Positions 1 through 8,238 of a stretch of DNA of 64,000 nucleotides are shown one piece after another. The notes under the pieces were generated by a model that saw only the letters and a program-made list of their open reading frames with translations, made no database searches and was not told the DNA's origin. Made by a program: the position numbers and the translations under genes. Within the stretch, counting starts at the first letter, position 1. Each line of letters begins with the position of its first letter. The DNA comes from Paraburkholderia sp. (GTDB taxonomy: Bacteria; Pseudomonadota; Gammaproteobacteria; Burkholderiales; Burkholderiaceae). Where the stretch lies: contig NZ_SCRP01000015.1 of NCBI RefSeq assembly GCF_004298475.1, positions 62,001 to 126,000 on the forward strand, read 5' to 3'.

Positions 1-712
1 TTGCGGCCACGTCGCGCCAGCTCGCGGCGACGCCAAGCGTTGCCATATCGACGGTTTCGAGGCCCGCATAACCACACGGATTGATCGCAAGGAACGGGCT
101 CAGGTCCATCGACACGTTCAGGCTCACGCCGTGATAGCTGCAGCCGTTGCGGATCTTGAGGCCAAGCGCGGCGACCTTCGCGCCACCGTGCGCGGCGCTC
201 GCGCCCGGCGCTCCTTCCGGCACGTATATTCCGGGCGCGCCAGCCTTGCGAACACCGGCGAGATTATACGCCGCCAGGGTTTGGATGACGGACTCCTCGA
301 TGAGGGTGACCAGCTCGCGCACCATCAGCTTGCGGCGGCGAAGATCGAGCAGCAGATAGGCGACCACCTGGCCCGGGCCGTGATACGTGATCTGGCCGCC
401 ACGGTCGATCTGCACGAGCGGAATGCCGCTATCGGCAACGAGGAGATGCTCGGGCTTGCCCGCCTGGCCCAGCGTGAAAACCGGAGGATGCTCGACGAGC
501 CAGATTTCGTCGGGAGTCTCTTCGGTGCGGGCGTCGGTGAACTCGCGCATGGCGTCGAAGCTCGTCTGATACGGCTCGACGCCGCGCCAGCGCAGCACGA
601 TAGGCGCGATGGCCACGACAGAGGCGACGGGTGCGGAATTCGCTGCGGAGACCGGCTCCGGCATAGCGGAGCCGGATTGGCTGGGTAGAGATGAAACCGG
701 GGTGGCGCACAT
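1..712 (-). CDS. lipB: Octanoyltransferase LipB (C-terminal end cut by window edge)
   Basis: LipB moves the octanoyl group from acyl carrier protein onto lipoyl domains, the first step of protein lipoylation, in the cytoplasm. About 237 codons are visible, starting at the ATG at 712 and running off the left edge, so only the extreme C-terminus is missing. Family motifs seen are [11 protein letters not shown], the lysine-containing stretch [17 protein letters not shown] and the cysteine stretch [16 protein letters not shown], which contain the catalytic Lys and Cys known for LipB. The first 35 or so residues are Ser/Ala/Pro-rich and poorly conserved, so an internal start at the Met at residue 17 is possible. 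ybeD, its usual neighbour in this group, lies further upstream, separated by a LysR/DUF2917 pair. Confidence 0.93.
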   Translation of the reverse strand, partial: MCATPVSSLPSQSGSAMPEPVSAANSAPVASVVAIAPIVLRWRGVEPYQTSFDAMREFTDARTEETPDEIWLVEHPPVFTLGQAGKPEHLLVADSGIPLVQIDRGGQITYHGPGQVVAYLLLDLRRRKLMVRELVTLIEESVIQTLAAYNLAGVRKAGAPGIYVPEGAPGASAAHGGAKVAALGLKIRNGCSYHGVSLNVSMDLSPFLAINPCGYAGLETVDMATLGVAASWRDVAA

Positions 713-904
713 GGTTTCGGGAGTTTACCGAAATCGGCGCGCCCGCGCCCGACGTCAAAAAGGGACCGGTGAGGTGACCTTGCAGGGACGCTGAAGGAAC
801 GCAGAAGAGCGCAGGCAAACGCAGACAAATGCAGACAAACGATAAGGCGGCGAACCCGGGCGGCGCGCGGCGTTGCCCACCGCGCACCGCGCGCCCGCAA
901 AACC

Positions 905-1231
905 TCAGATCGTGCGCCAGCCGTCGCCCGCGTGCAGGCCGAAGCGGGCCGCGGCGCGCGTCACCGCGTCGACCACCTGCTCGCGCACATTCGCGGGCGA
1001 CGCGAACGCCACCCACGCGGGCTGGCCGCCTTCCGCGCCGATCCACAGGCGCTCGCCGCGCCGCAGCCGCACCGTGTGGCCCGGTTCGAGCCAGTAGTCG
1101 GCCGTATCGTCGCTGCGCGTGAGCCAGACCGCGCCGCAGCGCACCGTGATCCGCGTGCTGTGCGCCACGCGCACCGACGCGACCTGCCCAGTGGGCACTT
1201 CAAACGTGATATCCGAAGAAATCTCTCTCAT
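905..1231 (-). CDS. DUF2917 domain protein
   Basis: This is a 108-residue protein of unknown function. It resembles DUF2917 proteins, which look like small beta-rich cupin-like folds and often sit beside LysR regulators in Burkholderiales. The visible core is RITVRCGAVWLTRSDDTADY followed by WLEPGHTVRLRRGERLWIG, typical of the family. The ATG at 1231 was chosen because it matches the usual family start; upstream codons in the same frame run into the divergent promoter region. It is divergent from the LysR gene at 1331 with a 99-base gap, so the LysR protein is the likely regulator (inference). Confidence 0.75.
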   Translation of the reverse strand: MREISSDITFEVPTGQVASVRVAHSTRITVRCGAVWLTRSDDTADYWLEPGHTVRLRRGERLWIGAEGGQPAWVAFASPANVREQVVDAVTRAAARFGLHAGDGWRTI

Positions 1232-1330
1232 TTTTGCCTCCGACGGTGCAACATCAATGGCTACAATCGTAGGCACATCAAGGGTTTGGGCAAAACGATC
1301 AATTTTCACGGCTATGTGAGAAAAACTACG

Positions 1331-2308
1331 ATGGATCTCCGCCAGCTCCCGGCGCTGAACGCCCTCAAGGCGTTCGAGGCCGCCGCCCGTCACGAAAGCT
1401 TTTCGCGCGCCGCCGACGAACTCTTCGTCACGCACGGCGCGGTAAGCCATCAGATCCGCGCGCTCGAAACCGAACTCGGCGTCGCCCTCTTCACGCGCGA
1501 CGGCAAGCGCGTGCGCCTCACCGAAACCGGCCGCCGCTACGCCGCCCAGGTGCACGACGCACTCGCGCAGCTCGCCCGCGCCACCCAGGAGATCCGCGCG
1601 GGCGACCGCGAGCGGCGCCTCGTGGTGTCGATGCTTTCGTCGTTCGCCGCGCGCTGGGTAACGCCGCGCATCGGCCGCTTTATCGAGGCGCATCCGCAGT
1701 GGGACGTCGAACTGCAATCGACGAATCAGCTCACCGATTTCGCGCGCGACGACGTCGACGTGGCGATCCGCTTCGGCTACGGCCACTATCCGGGCCTGCA
1801 CGCGGAGCTTCTGCTCGACGAGATCTACTTTCCGGCCTGCTCGCCGCATTTTCGCGGCGGCAAGCTGCCCGCCGATCCGCACGAGCTGGCCGACCTGCCG
1901 CTCTTGCGCTCGGACGACGAACTCTGGCGGCCGTGGTTCGACGCGGCAGGCCTCGCCGACGTGCCGGAGCCCAAACGCGGCGTGCTCTACCAGGATTCGT
2001 CCAACCTGCTCCAGGCCGCGATGGACGGCCAGGGCGTCGCGCTCGTGCGGCGCTCGCTCGCGATGCACGAGATCACGCTCGGGCGGCTCGTGCGGCTTTT
2101 CAAGGACATCGACGGCCCGAGCCCGTGGCGCTACTACTTCATCTGTACGCCGCAGCGCATGCAGACCGAACGCGTGCAGGCGTTCCGCGAGTGGGTCTTC
2201 GACGAAGTCGCGCGCTTCCGGCGGCTCTATGAGGATGCTTGTGAAGCCGGTCCGCTGATGACGGCCGCCGCGGCTGCGTGGCGCGAGCGCTCCGGTGAAA
2301 TGCCGTGA
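1331..2308 (+). CDS. LysR-family transcriptional regulator, GcvA-like
   Basis: This is a 325-residue LysR regulator. The N-terminal winged helix-turn-helix (about residues 1-65) begins MDLRQLPALNALKAFEAAAR and contains SRAADELFVTHGAVSHQI, very close to the GcvA/TrpI group. The effector-binding domain follows from about residue 95. The start is the ATG at 1331, the standard GcvA-type start. The gene is divergent from the DUF2917 gene, the classic layout in which a LysR protein regulates its neighbour and itself through a shared spacer. It is unlikely to be the true glycine-cleavage regulator, because no gcv genes are nearby (inference). A strong hairpin follows at 2345-2373. Confidence 0.88.
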   Translation: MDLRQLPALNALKAFEAAARHESFSRAADELFVTHGAVSHQIRALETELGVALFTRDGKRVRLTETGRRYAAQVHDALAQLARATQEIRAGDRERRLVVSMLSSFAARWVTPRIGRFIEAHPQWDVELQSTNQLTDFARDDVDVAIRFGYGHYPGLHAELLLDEIYFPACSPHFRGGKLPADPHELADLPLLRSDDELWRPWFDAAGLADVPEPKRGVLYQDSSNLLQAAMDGQGVALVRRSLAMHEITLGRLVRLFKDIDGPSPWRYYFICTPQRMQTERVQAFREWVFDEVARFRRLYEDACEAGPLMTAAAAAWRERSGEMP

Positions 2309-2344
2309 ACGCGGCCTGAAGCACGGACGATAAGCGGTAAACGC

Positions 2345-2373
2345 AACGAGGGCCGCATAGAGCGGCCCTCGTT
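2345..2373. terminator. Convergent intrinsic terminator hairpin
   Basis: A perfect 12-bp stem (AACGAGGGCCGC paired with its complement) with a 5-base ATAGA loop lies between the convergent ends of the LysR gene and ybeD. The flanking T tract is short on both strands, so it probably serves both genes weakly. Confidence 0.7.
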
Positions 2374-2418
2374 TCCACAGCACTGTTCAACAGCACCGTC
2401 CAACAGCACAACGCACAG

Positions 2419-2703
2419 TTACAGCACGATCTTCACCATCGGATGCCCCGTGAGCGCGCGATAGATATCGTCCAGATGCGTCTGGCTCGTCGCGCGCACC
2501 GTCACCGTGAGGCCGGTGTAATTGCCGCCGCTCGACGGACGCGTTTCGATCGCGTCTGCGTCGAAGCCGCTGTCGAACGTGCGGATCACCGTCACGATGG
2601 TCTGCGCGAATTCCGGGTGCGTCTTGCCCATCACCTTGATCGGGAAGTCGCACGGAAACTCGATCAGCGATTCTTTCGGGTTGGCGTTCTGCGCCTCGTT
2701 CAT
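2419..2703 (-). CDS. ybeD: YbeD/DUF493 family protein
   Basis: This 94-residue cytoplasmic protein belongs to the DUF493 (YbeD) family, a small ACT-like fold of unknown function that is usually next to lipB. The diagnostic stretches are IEFPCDFPIKVMGKT and the C-terminal SQTHLDDIYRALTGHPMVKIVL region. Its length equals the family norm. It is on the same strand as dacC, which ends about 43 bases upstream of its start, so the two may be co-transcribed. In relatives ybeD leads straight into lipB; here a LysR/DUF2917 pair intervenes. Confidence 0.92.
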   Translation of the reverse strand: MNEAQNANPKESLIEFPCDFPIKVMGKTHPEFAQTIVTVIRTFDSGFDADAIETRPSSGGNYTGLTVTVRATSQTHLDDIYRALTGHPMVKIVL

Positions 2704-2746
2704 TTTTCCACTCCTTGCCGCGATGCAGCCGCGATATCGCCACCGC

Positions 2747-3964
2747 TTACTTCTTGCTGACCATGAGCATCAGCGAATCCCACACGCGGCCCACGACGCC
2801 GGCCTGCGGCACCGTATGGAGCGCGACCACCGGAACCTGCGCGAGCACCTTGCCGTCGGAGCCGACGAACTTCGCCGTGCCGACCTGCTGGCCGTCCGCG
2901 ATCGGCGCGATCAGCGGGCTCGTGAGTTCGAGCTTCGGCTTCGCGTTGCTGACGGCGCCCTTCGGCAGCGTCACGTACTCGTCTTTCTTCACGCCGACCG
3001 AAACCGAATCCGCCATGCCCTTGAACACGCGCGGCGTCGCGATTGCCTGGTTTGCCTTATAGATACGCGTGCTGTCGTAGGCGGAGTAGCCGTAGTTCAG
3101 CATCTTCATGCTGTCGTCAACGCGGTTGTGCTCCTTCGCCTCGCCCATCATCACCGAGACGAGACGGCGCGCGCCGCCGTCGGCGAGCGGCCGCTTCGCC
3201 GACGCAATCAGGCAGTAGCCCGCAGCCTGGGTGTGGCCGGTCTTCAGACCGTCGACGGTCGGATCGATCCACAGCAGGCGGTTGCGGTTCGGCTGCTTGA
3301 TGTTGTTGTACTTGAATTCCTTGACCGAGAAGATGCCGTAGTACTCGGGATAGTCGCGGATCAGGTGCGTCGAGAGCGTCGCGAGGTCGCCTGCCGTCGT
3401 GTAGTGCTGCGGATCGGGCATGCCGTTCACGTCGGCGAAGTGCGTGTGCGCCATGCCGAGCCTCTTCGCCTCGGCGTTCATCATGTTCACGAAGTTCGGC
3501 TCCGAGCCGCCGACCAGTTCGGCGAGCGCGATGGCCGCGTCGTTGCCCGACTGCACGATCATGCCGTACACGAGGTCGTGCACGGAGACCGGCTTGTTCG
3601 GTTCGATGAACATGCGCGATTCGTCGGTTCTCACGCGGCGCACGCCTTCGCTCGGCATGACGATCTGCTCCATCGAGATCTTCTTCGACTGCAGCGCCTC
3701 GAACACGAGGTAGGCGGTCATCAGCTTGGTCAGCGACGCCGGTTCGGCGCGCTCGTCGGGGTTGCCCGAAGCGAGAACCTGATTCGCCGTGGCGTCGACG
3801 AGCACCCATGAGCGCGCGTTCACCGCGGGCGGCGGCACCTGCGCGAAGGCGCTGGCCGACGCAAGCAGCGACGCCGGCAACAGCGCGCCGAGCGTGACGT
3901 TACGAACGAGCGAAGGGGAAACGAAAGCGAAGGAAGACGATTGGCCGGAGGAGAGAAAACGCAT
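2747..3964 (-). CDS. dacC: D-alanyl-D-alanine carboxypeptidase (penicillin-binding protein 5/6 type)
   Basis: This 405-residue periplasmic carboxypeptidase removes the terminal D-Ala of peptidoglycan stem peptides. The signal peptide runs to about residue 41 (SASAFA). All three catalytic motifs of the family are present: SLTK (Ser77-Lys80), SGN and KTG (in GLKTGHT). A C-terminal PBP5-type beta domain follows and ends in a short hydrophobic segment, WDSLMLMV, which fits membrane attachment. The Met at 3964 is preferred over one 15 codons upstream because it directly precedes the signal peptide. A TATAAT box for this strand lies at 4185-4190. Assignment to dacC rather than dacA is by resemblance to Burkholderia annotation. 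Confidence 0.9.
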   Translation of the reverse strand: MRFLSSGQSSSFAFVSPSLVRNVTLGALLPASLLASASAFAQVPPPAVNARSWVLVDATANQVLASGNPDERAEPASLTKLMTAYLVFEALQSKKISMEQIVMPSEGVRRVRTDESRMFIEPNKPVSVHDLVYGMIVQSGNDAAIALAELVGGSEPNFVNMMNAEAKRLGMAHTHFADVNGMPDPQHYTTAGDLATLSTHLIRDYPEYYGIFSVKEFKYNNIKQPNRNRLLWIDPTVDGLKTGHTQAAGYCLIASAKRPLADGGARRLVSVMMGEAKEHNRVDDSMKMLNYGYSAYDSTRIYKANQAIATPRVFKGMADSVSVGVKKDEYVTLPKGAVSNAKPKLELTSPLIAPIADGQQVGTAKFVGSDGKVLAQVPVVALHTVPQAGVVGRVWDSLMLMVSKK

Positions 3965-4348
3965 AGGTTCGTGTCGGGCTGGATGAACGTTGCGCGCCAT
4001 GCGGCGCACAGGCTGGGAGTGCCGGTGAGCGGATGCGCGAACCCGCGAAGCCGGCGCAAAAGGCGAGCGTTGGACCGGCTGCGCAGCAAGAAGGTTCGCG
4101 CGCGGCGCAGAGTGCGCACAAGCGGGTCACGCGGCGCCCGAGCGCGGCGAACCGCGGGCCGAGACATCCACAAAAAGAACGGCCATTATACGCGCGGCGT
4201 TGCGGCATTTTTTTGCGAAAAACCGCTTCTGCGCAGACCTGTCGTGAGTTTTTTTCGAACCGGACCGACCCGCGCGAGTGCGCGGGCCGCCAGGAAAAAA
4301 CAGGGACGATTGCGGACAGAGGGATACAGGAGGACGGCGGGCGAACGC
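3965..4348. other. Intergenic region carrying the dacC promoter
   Basis: These 384 bases hold no convincing gene. They contain the minus-strand TATAAT at 4185-4190, a T-rich stretch near 4208-4260, and a 7-bp hairpin at 4269-4286 with no T tract. Confidence 0.6.
4185..4190 (-). promoter_or_regulatory. Probable -10 box of dacC
   Basis: An exact TATAAT on the minus strand lies about 220 bases upstream of the chosen dacC start, implying a leader of roughly 210 bases. No good -35 box was identified. Confidence 0.4.
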
Positions 4349-4981
4349 CTAGCGCCAGGCCTCGACGATGATGCGCTTGAGGACGTGAAGCTTGCGGTGC
4401 AGGAAATGTTCCGCCCCCGGAATCACGACCACGGGCAGTTCCTGCGGGCGCGCCCATTCGAAGACGGAAAGGATCGGCACGGTGTCGTCGAGTTCGCCGT
4501 GCACGACGAGCGTGGTGCCGGGCACCGGCGCGACTTCCCAGCGGCTCGCCGCCGTGCCGACGAACACCATGCGCTCGATTGCGCCGCCCGCTTCGACGTA
4601 GCGCTTCGCGACGTGCGACAGCACGAAAGTGCCGAACGAGAAGCCTGCGAGCACGAGCGGCACGTCGGCCTGGCCCGGTTGCGCGCGCATGTACGCGATG
4701 AGTTCGAGCAGGTCGTCCTGCTCGCCGATGCCGTTGTCGTGCGTGCCCGCGCTCGCGCCGACGCCGCGGAAATTCGAGCGGTACGTCGTGTAGCCGAGCT
4801 GCACGAGCGTGCGTGCGAGCGTCTGCGCGACCTTGTTGTCCATCGTGCCGCCGAAGAGCGGATGCGGGTGCGCGACAAGCGCGATGCCGCGCACCGGCGT
4901 GCCCGCATCGGGGCGGTCGAGCGCGCATTCGATTGGTCCAGCCGGCCCGCCGATGGTGAACTTCTGGGTCTGTGCATTCAT
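4349..4981 (-). CDS. Alpha/beta hydrolase (dienelactone hydrolase-like)
   Basis: This 210-residue cytoplasmic alpha/beta hydrolase is of unknown substrate. The nucleophile elbow is GFSFG with Ser115, the likely acid is in GELDDTVP and the likely histidine in PGAEHFLHRK, giving a complete triad in the expected order. The early HPHPLFGGTMDNKV and the RSNFRGVGAS stretch match the conserved proteobacterial group often annotated as alpha/beta hydrolase or CocE/NonD-like. Its start lies 13 bases downstream of the ferredoxin gene's stop, so the two form an operon. No signal peptide or membrane segment is visible. Confidence 0.85.
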   Translation of the reverse strand: MNAQTQKFTIGGPAGPIECALDRPDAGTPVRGIALVAHPHPLFGGTMDNKVAQTLARTLVQLGYTTYRSNFRGVGASAGTHDNGIGEQDDLLELIAYMRAQPGQADVPLVLAGFSFGTFVLSHVAKRYVEAGGAIERMVFVGTAASRWEVAPVPGTTLVVHGELDDTVPILSVFEWARPQELPVVVIPGAEHFLHRKLHVLKRIIVEAWR

Positions 4982-4994
4982 CGTGCGGCAGTCC

Positions 4995-5321
4995 TCAGCG
5001 GTCGATCTTCAGGCGCTCGACCACCTGGCCGTTCTGCAGATGCGAGACGACGATTTCCTCGATGTCGGTCTCGTCGACGTAGGTGTACCAGGTGCCCTCC
5101 GGGTACACGACGATCGTCGGGCCTTCTTCGCAGCGGTCGAGGCAGCCCGCCTTGTTGATGCGCACCTTCCCCGGGCCCGCCAGGCCCAGTTCCTTCACGC
5201 GCTTTTTCGCGTATTCCTGCATCGACTGGGCGCCGCAGTTCGCGCAGCTCGGGCGGTCGGCGCCGGGCTCGCGCTGGTTCAGGCAGAAAAAGACGTGGTA
5301 CTTGTAGAACGAATCGGTCAT
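4995..5321 (-). CDS. Thioredoxin-like [2Fe-2S] ferredoxin
   Basis: This 108-residue protein belongs to the thioredoxin-like [2Fe-2S] ferredoxin family, small electron carriers. Cysteines at 13, 26, 29, 60 and 64 include the four expected ligands; the CLDRCEEGPTIVVYPEG stretch is characteristic. It probably donates or accepts electrons in the cytoplasm; the partner is unknown. The alpha/beta hydrolase gene follows directly on the same strand. A TATAAT on this strand at 5468-5473 is the likely promoter. Confidence 0.88.
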   Translation of the reverse strand: MTDSFYKYHVFFCLNQREPGADRPSCANCGAQSMQEYAKKRVKELGLAGPGKVRINKAGCLDRCEEGPTIVVYPEGTWYTYVDETDIEEIVVSHLQNGQVVERLKIDR

Positions 5322-5467
5322 GGCGTGGCGTAGCGTGGAGTGGCGAGGAGAACGCGGCGCAGGCCGCGCGGGGCGTGGCGCACGTCCGCGTGAGCCGATG
5401 CGGCAAGGGCTGGCCGGGTTTGGCCGGGTTTGGCATTCCGTGGCGTGCGGCGTAGCGGATGCCGAAG

Positions 5468-5473
5468 ATTATA
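5468..5473 (-). promoter_or_regulatory. Probable -10 box of the ferredoxin-hydrolase operon
   Basis: An exact TATAAT on the minus strand lies about 150 bases upstream of the ferredoxin start. The leader between them contains a short duplication of GGCCGGGTTT. Confidence 0.4.
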
Positions 5474-5540
5474 GCGAGCGCGGCAAGAACGCTCCCGCGC
5501 ACGCCCCGGCTGCTCGCGCGCGGCCTTCGGCGTGCGAAGA

Positions 5541-5605
5541 CGTCACGGCATATCGTCACGGCATATCGTCACGGTGAATCGTCACGGTGAATCGTCACGG
5601 TGAAT
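5541..5605. repeat. Five tandem 13-bp units spanning the end of the PqiC-like gene
   Basis: Two copies of CGTCACGGCATAT (5541-5566) are followed by three of CGTCACGGTGAAT (5567-5605). The last unit contains the stop codon of the lipoprotein gene, read on the minus strand at 5595-5597. The unit is not a multiple of three, so copies read differently in a given frame. Confidence 0.95.
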
Positions 5606-6215
5606 CGGCCAGTTGCTGCGTGCCCAGCCACGCGCCGACCTGGCCCACGAAATCGTCGCTCGCCGCCGCGAGCGCACGCACGCCGCCAGCGGCATCGGGC
5701 GAACTGGCCGGCACGCGTGCGACGAACGCGCGCTGCGCGATCACCTTGCCGCCCTGAATCAGCGTCGCGCGCGCGGTGAGCACGCCGAAGCTTTCGGTCG
5801 CGCTGGCGAACACCTGCTCGAACTGATCGAGTTCGACCTTGAGCATCGGCGCCTGCACGGCATCGGCGCCCGAAAGCACCGTCGCATGCGCGCCGAGCGA
5901 GGTGCGCAGGCGCATCGTGAGCAGACGCGCGGGCGACATCGTCCAGCGGCTGTGCGCGTAGCGCCCCGTGCGCTGCGCATCGGTGCTCAGGCGATAGAGG
6001 ATGCCGTCGTTGTCGAGCGGCGGCGGCGCGCTCACTTCGAGCACCTTGAGCGGCGGCAGCGCGCCCGCCGACGGCGTCATGGACACCGGCCCGAGATCGT
6101 AGCGGGTCTCGTTGAGTGCGAACGGACGGCCCGCGCAGGCCGCGACGAGCGCGGCGGCTGCGAGCGCCACGAGTGCCGTCCGGGCGGCGCGGCAAGAGAA
6201 GATCGAACGTGACAT
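5595..6215 (-). CDS. ABC-type transport auxiliary lipoprotein, PqiC-like
   Basis: This 206-residue lipoprotein starts at 6215 and has a signal peptide with the lipobox LVAAC at about residues 23-27. The rest fits the PqiC/DUF330 family of outer-membrane-linked auxiliary lipoproteins that accompany MCE transporters: an early YDLGP, then LKVLEVSAPPPLDNDGILYR. It is the last gene of the four-gene lipid transport operon, 96 bases after the MlaD-like gene. Its stop codon lies inside a 13-bp tandem repeat. A longer reading from 6290 would bury the signal peptide, so the later Met was chosen. Confidence 0.85.
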   Translation of the reverse strand: MSRSIFSCRAARTALVALAAAALVAACAGRPFALNETRYDLGPVSMTPSAGALPPLKVLEVSAPPPLDNDGILYRLSTDAQRTGRYAHSRWTMSPARLLTMRLRTSLGAHATVLSGADAVQAPMLKVELDQFEQVFASATESFGVLTARATLIQGGKVIAQRAFVARVPASSPDAAGGVRALAAASDDFVGQVGAWLGTQQLADSP

Positions 6216-6311
6216 TGCAATTCCTTCTGGGTCGTGCGGGGACGCGCTTCGTGCATCGGCGGTCATACGGCTGCGCCTCGTGTTGCGCATCGTGTTACGT
6301 CGCTTTCCGCA

Positions 6312-7277
6312 TCACTTTCCATCCGCGGCCGCGGGCCACACGAAGCCCGGCTCGCCCGGCCCCGGCTTGGGCAGCGGCGCGCCGCCGAACAGCAGGCTGG
6401 TCGGACTCGTGCTGAACGTGCCCGCCGCGCGATCCACCGAGCGCATCGCCGAGCGCACGTCGTCGGTCAGCGAATTCACGCGCGGCAGCGTGTCGTAGCC
6501 GAGGCGCGCGGACAGGTCCTCGATCGATGCGTTCATCGACTGCAGCGCCGTGCCCGCCCGCTCCGCCGCCGTGCCGGCCTTGTTCAGGTTCGTCTGGAAC
6601 GGGCCGTCCGGGCGGTTCACGTTCTGGATCAACTGGTTCGTCGACTCCAGCGTGCGCTGCAGATCGGCGACCGTCGCGGGCAGGCGGCGCGTCGTCGGCT
6701 CAAGCTGCTTCGCGAGCGTGTTCGCGCTGTCGGCGGCCTGATGCAGGCTCGTGACGGCCGCCATCATCTGCTGGCGATTCGGCTCGGACAGCAGTGCATC
6801 GAGGTCGTCGGCGACGCTGTCGAGCTTGCGCACGAGCGCCTCGCCGCGCCGTTGCAACTGCTCGAGCAGGCCCGGGTGCAACGGCAGTTGCGCGACGTGC
6901 GCCTCCGAAGAATGCAGCGGCGACAGGTCCTGCCCGGTGTCGTCGAGCTGCACGAACGCAATGCCCGTCACGCCCTGCAGCGCGAGCGTGCCGAACGTCG
7001 AGCGCGTGATCGGCGCCTTCTGGTCGACGAGGATGCGGATCACGATCTGCCCCGGCTTGTGCGGATCGAAGCTGATCGAGCGCACCTTGCCGACGTCGAG
7101 ACCGCGGTAGCGCACGGCCGCGTCCGGGGAGAGGCCCGTCACGTTCGAGTGCGAAATCAGGTCGTACGGCACGCGCACGACGCGGTCGGCGCTGAAGAAG
7201 AACACCACCAGTGCGATCACGACCAGCAGGCCGATCGTGAACAACCCGGCCCAGAACGCATGCGGTTTGTTTTCCAT
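6312..7277 (-). CDS. MlaD/MCE-family lipid transport protein
   Basis: This 321-residue substrate-binding protein of an MCE lipid transporter has one N-terminal membrane segment (about residues 9-29, FWAGLFTIGLLVVIALVVFF). The MCE domain follows (about 38-120, with VTGLSPDAAVRYRGLDVGKV and a TGIAFVQL strand), then a long helical region of about 170 residues. This single-MCE, long-tail layout resembles proteobacterial MCE proteins that form helical tunnels. It lies 73 bases downstream of the ATPase gene on the same strand. Which lipid it moves, and in which direction, cannot be read from the sequence. Confidence 0.88.
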   Translation of the reverse strand: MENKPHAFWAGLFTIGLLVVIALVVFFFSADRVVRVPYDLISHSNVTGLSPDAAVRYRGLDVGKVRSISFDPHKPGQIVIRILVDQKAPITRSTFGTLALQGVTGIAFVQLDDTGQDLSPLHSSEAHVAQLPLHPGLLEQLQRRGEALVRKLDSVADDLDALLSEPNRQQMMAAVTSLHQAADSANTLAKQLEPTTRRLPATVADLQRTLESTNQLIQNVNRPDGPFQTNLNKAGTAAERAGTALQSMNASIEDLSARLGYDTLPRVNSLTDDVRSAMRSVDRAAGTFSTSPTSLLFGGAPLPKPGPGEPGFVWPAAADGK

Positions 7278-7350
7278 CGTCAGATTCCTTCGTTGGCGGC
7301 TGCAGCCAGCCAGGGCGCGCTGCACCGCACGGGCAACACCGCGCGCCGCG

Positions 7351-8238
7351 TCAGCATGGACCGCCTCCCATCGAGCCGAATGCCGGCGCGAGCGCGGCGC
7401 GCGGCAGCTTCGCGCGGCGCTCGGGCGGCAGCGCCTGCAACGCGCGCCGTCCGCGCATGCCCAGAAAATATTCGCGAATGAACGGATCGTCCACGCCCGC
7501 CACTTCTTCCACCGGCGCCGCAATCAGCACGCGCCGCTCTGCAAGCACCGCCACGCGCGTGGAGAGCGCGACCATCGCATCGAGGTCGTGCGTGACCAGC
7601 ACGACCGTGAGCCCGAGCGCGCGGTGCAGCGTGCTGATCAGATCCACCACTTCGTCCGACGAGCGCGGGTCGAGCCCCGCCGTCGGTTCGTCGAGAAACA
7701 GCAGTTCGGGTTCGAGCACGATCGCGCGCGCGAGGCCCACGCGCTTGACCATGCCGCCCGAGAGCGCCGCCGGCATCTTCGACGCGTGCTTGCACGGCAG
7801 CCCCACCATCTCCAGCTTGAGCATCACGATGTCGCGCAGCAGGTCGGCGGGCACCTTGCCCAGCTCGCGCACCGGCTGGGCGATGTTGTCGAACACCGTC
7901 AGCGAAGAAAAGAGCGCGCCGTGCTGGAACAGCATGCCCGTGCGCGTGCGCATGAGGCGCATGTCTTCGGCGCCGACCGTCGCGAGATCCTCGCCAAACA
8001 TGCGGATCGAGCCCGAACTCGGTTTTTCGAGGCCGAGGATCTGCCGCACGAGCGTCGTCTTGCCCGCGCCCGAGCCGCCGACGATCGTCACGATCTCGCC
8101 GCGCCGGATATCGAGATTCAGATGCTGGTGCACGATGTTGCGGCCGTAGCGCTTGGTGAGGTTGTGCACCTCGATCACCGGCTCGCCGATGGCGGGCAGC
8201 GGCAGATCGCGCACGGCCTCCTTGAGCGGCGTGCTCAT
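7351..8238 (-). CDS. ABC transporter ATP-binding protein of the MCE lipid system (MlaF-like)
   Basis: This 295-residue ATPase powers the lipid transporter. Walker A is GGSGAGKTT, the signature motif is LSGGMVKRVGLARA, Walker B is LLFLDEPTAGLDP and the switch histidine is in VTHDLD. LSGGM with KR in place of LSGGQ is usual for MlaF-type ATPases. A C-terminal extension of about 30 residues rich in Arg/Ala/Pro follows FIREYFLGMRG, a MlaF-like ending. The ATG at 8238 overlaps the permease stop by four bases, which indicates translational coupling. Confidence 0.93.
   Translation of the reverse strand: MSTPLKEAVRDLPLPAIGEPVIEVHNLTKRYGRNIVHQHLNLDIRRGEIVTIVGGSGAGKTTLVRQILGLEKPSSGSIRMFGEDLATVGAEDMRLMRTRTGMLFQHGALFSSLTVFDNIAQPVRELGKVPADLLRDIVMLKLEMVGLPCKHASKMPAALSGGMVKRVGLARAIVLEPELLFLDEPTAGLDPRSSDEVVDLISTLHRALGLTVVLVTHDLDAMVALSTRVAVLAERRVLIAAPVEEVAGVDDPFIREYFLGMRGRRALQALPPERRAKLPRAALAPAFGSMGGGPC

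Noticed and set aside
4269..4286. Terminator for the hydrolase gene at 4349
   Set aside because: The hairpin has no T tract on the minus strand.
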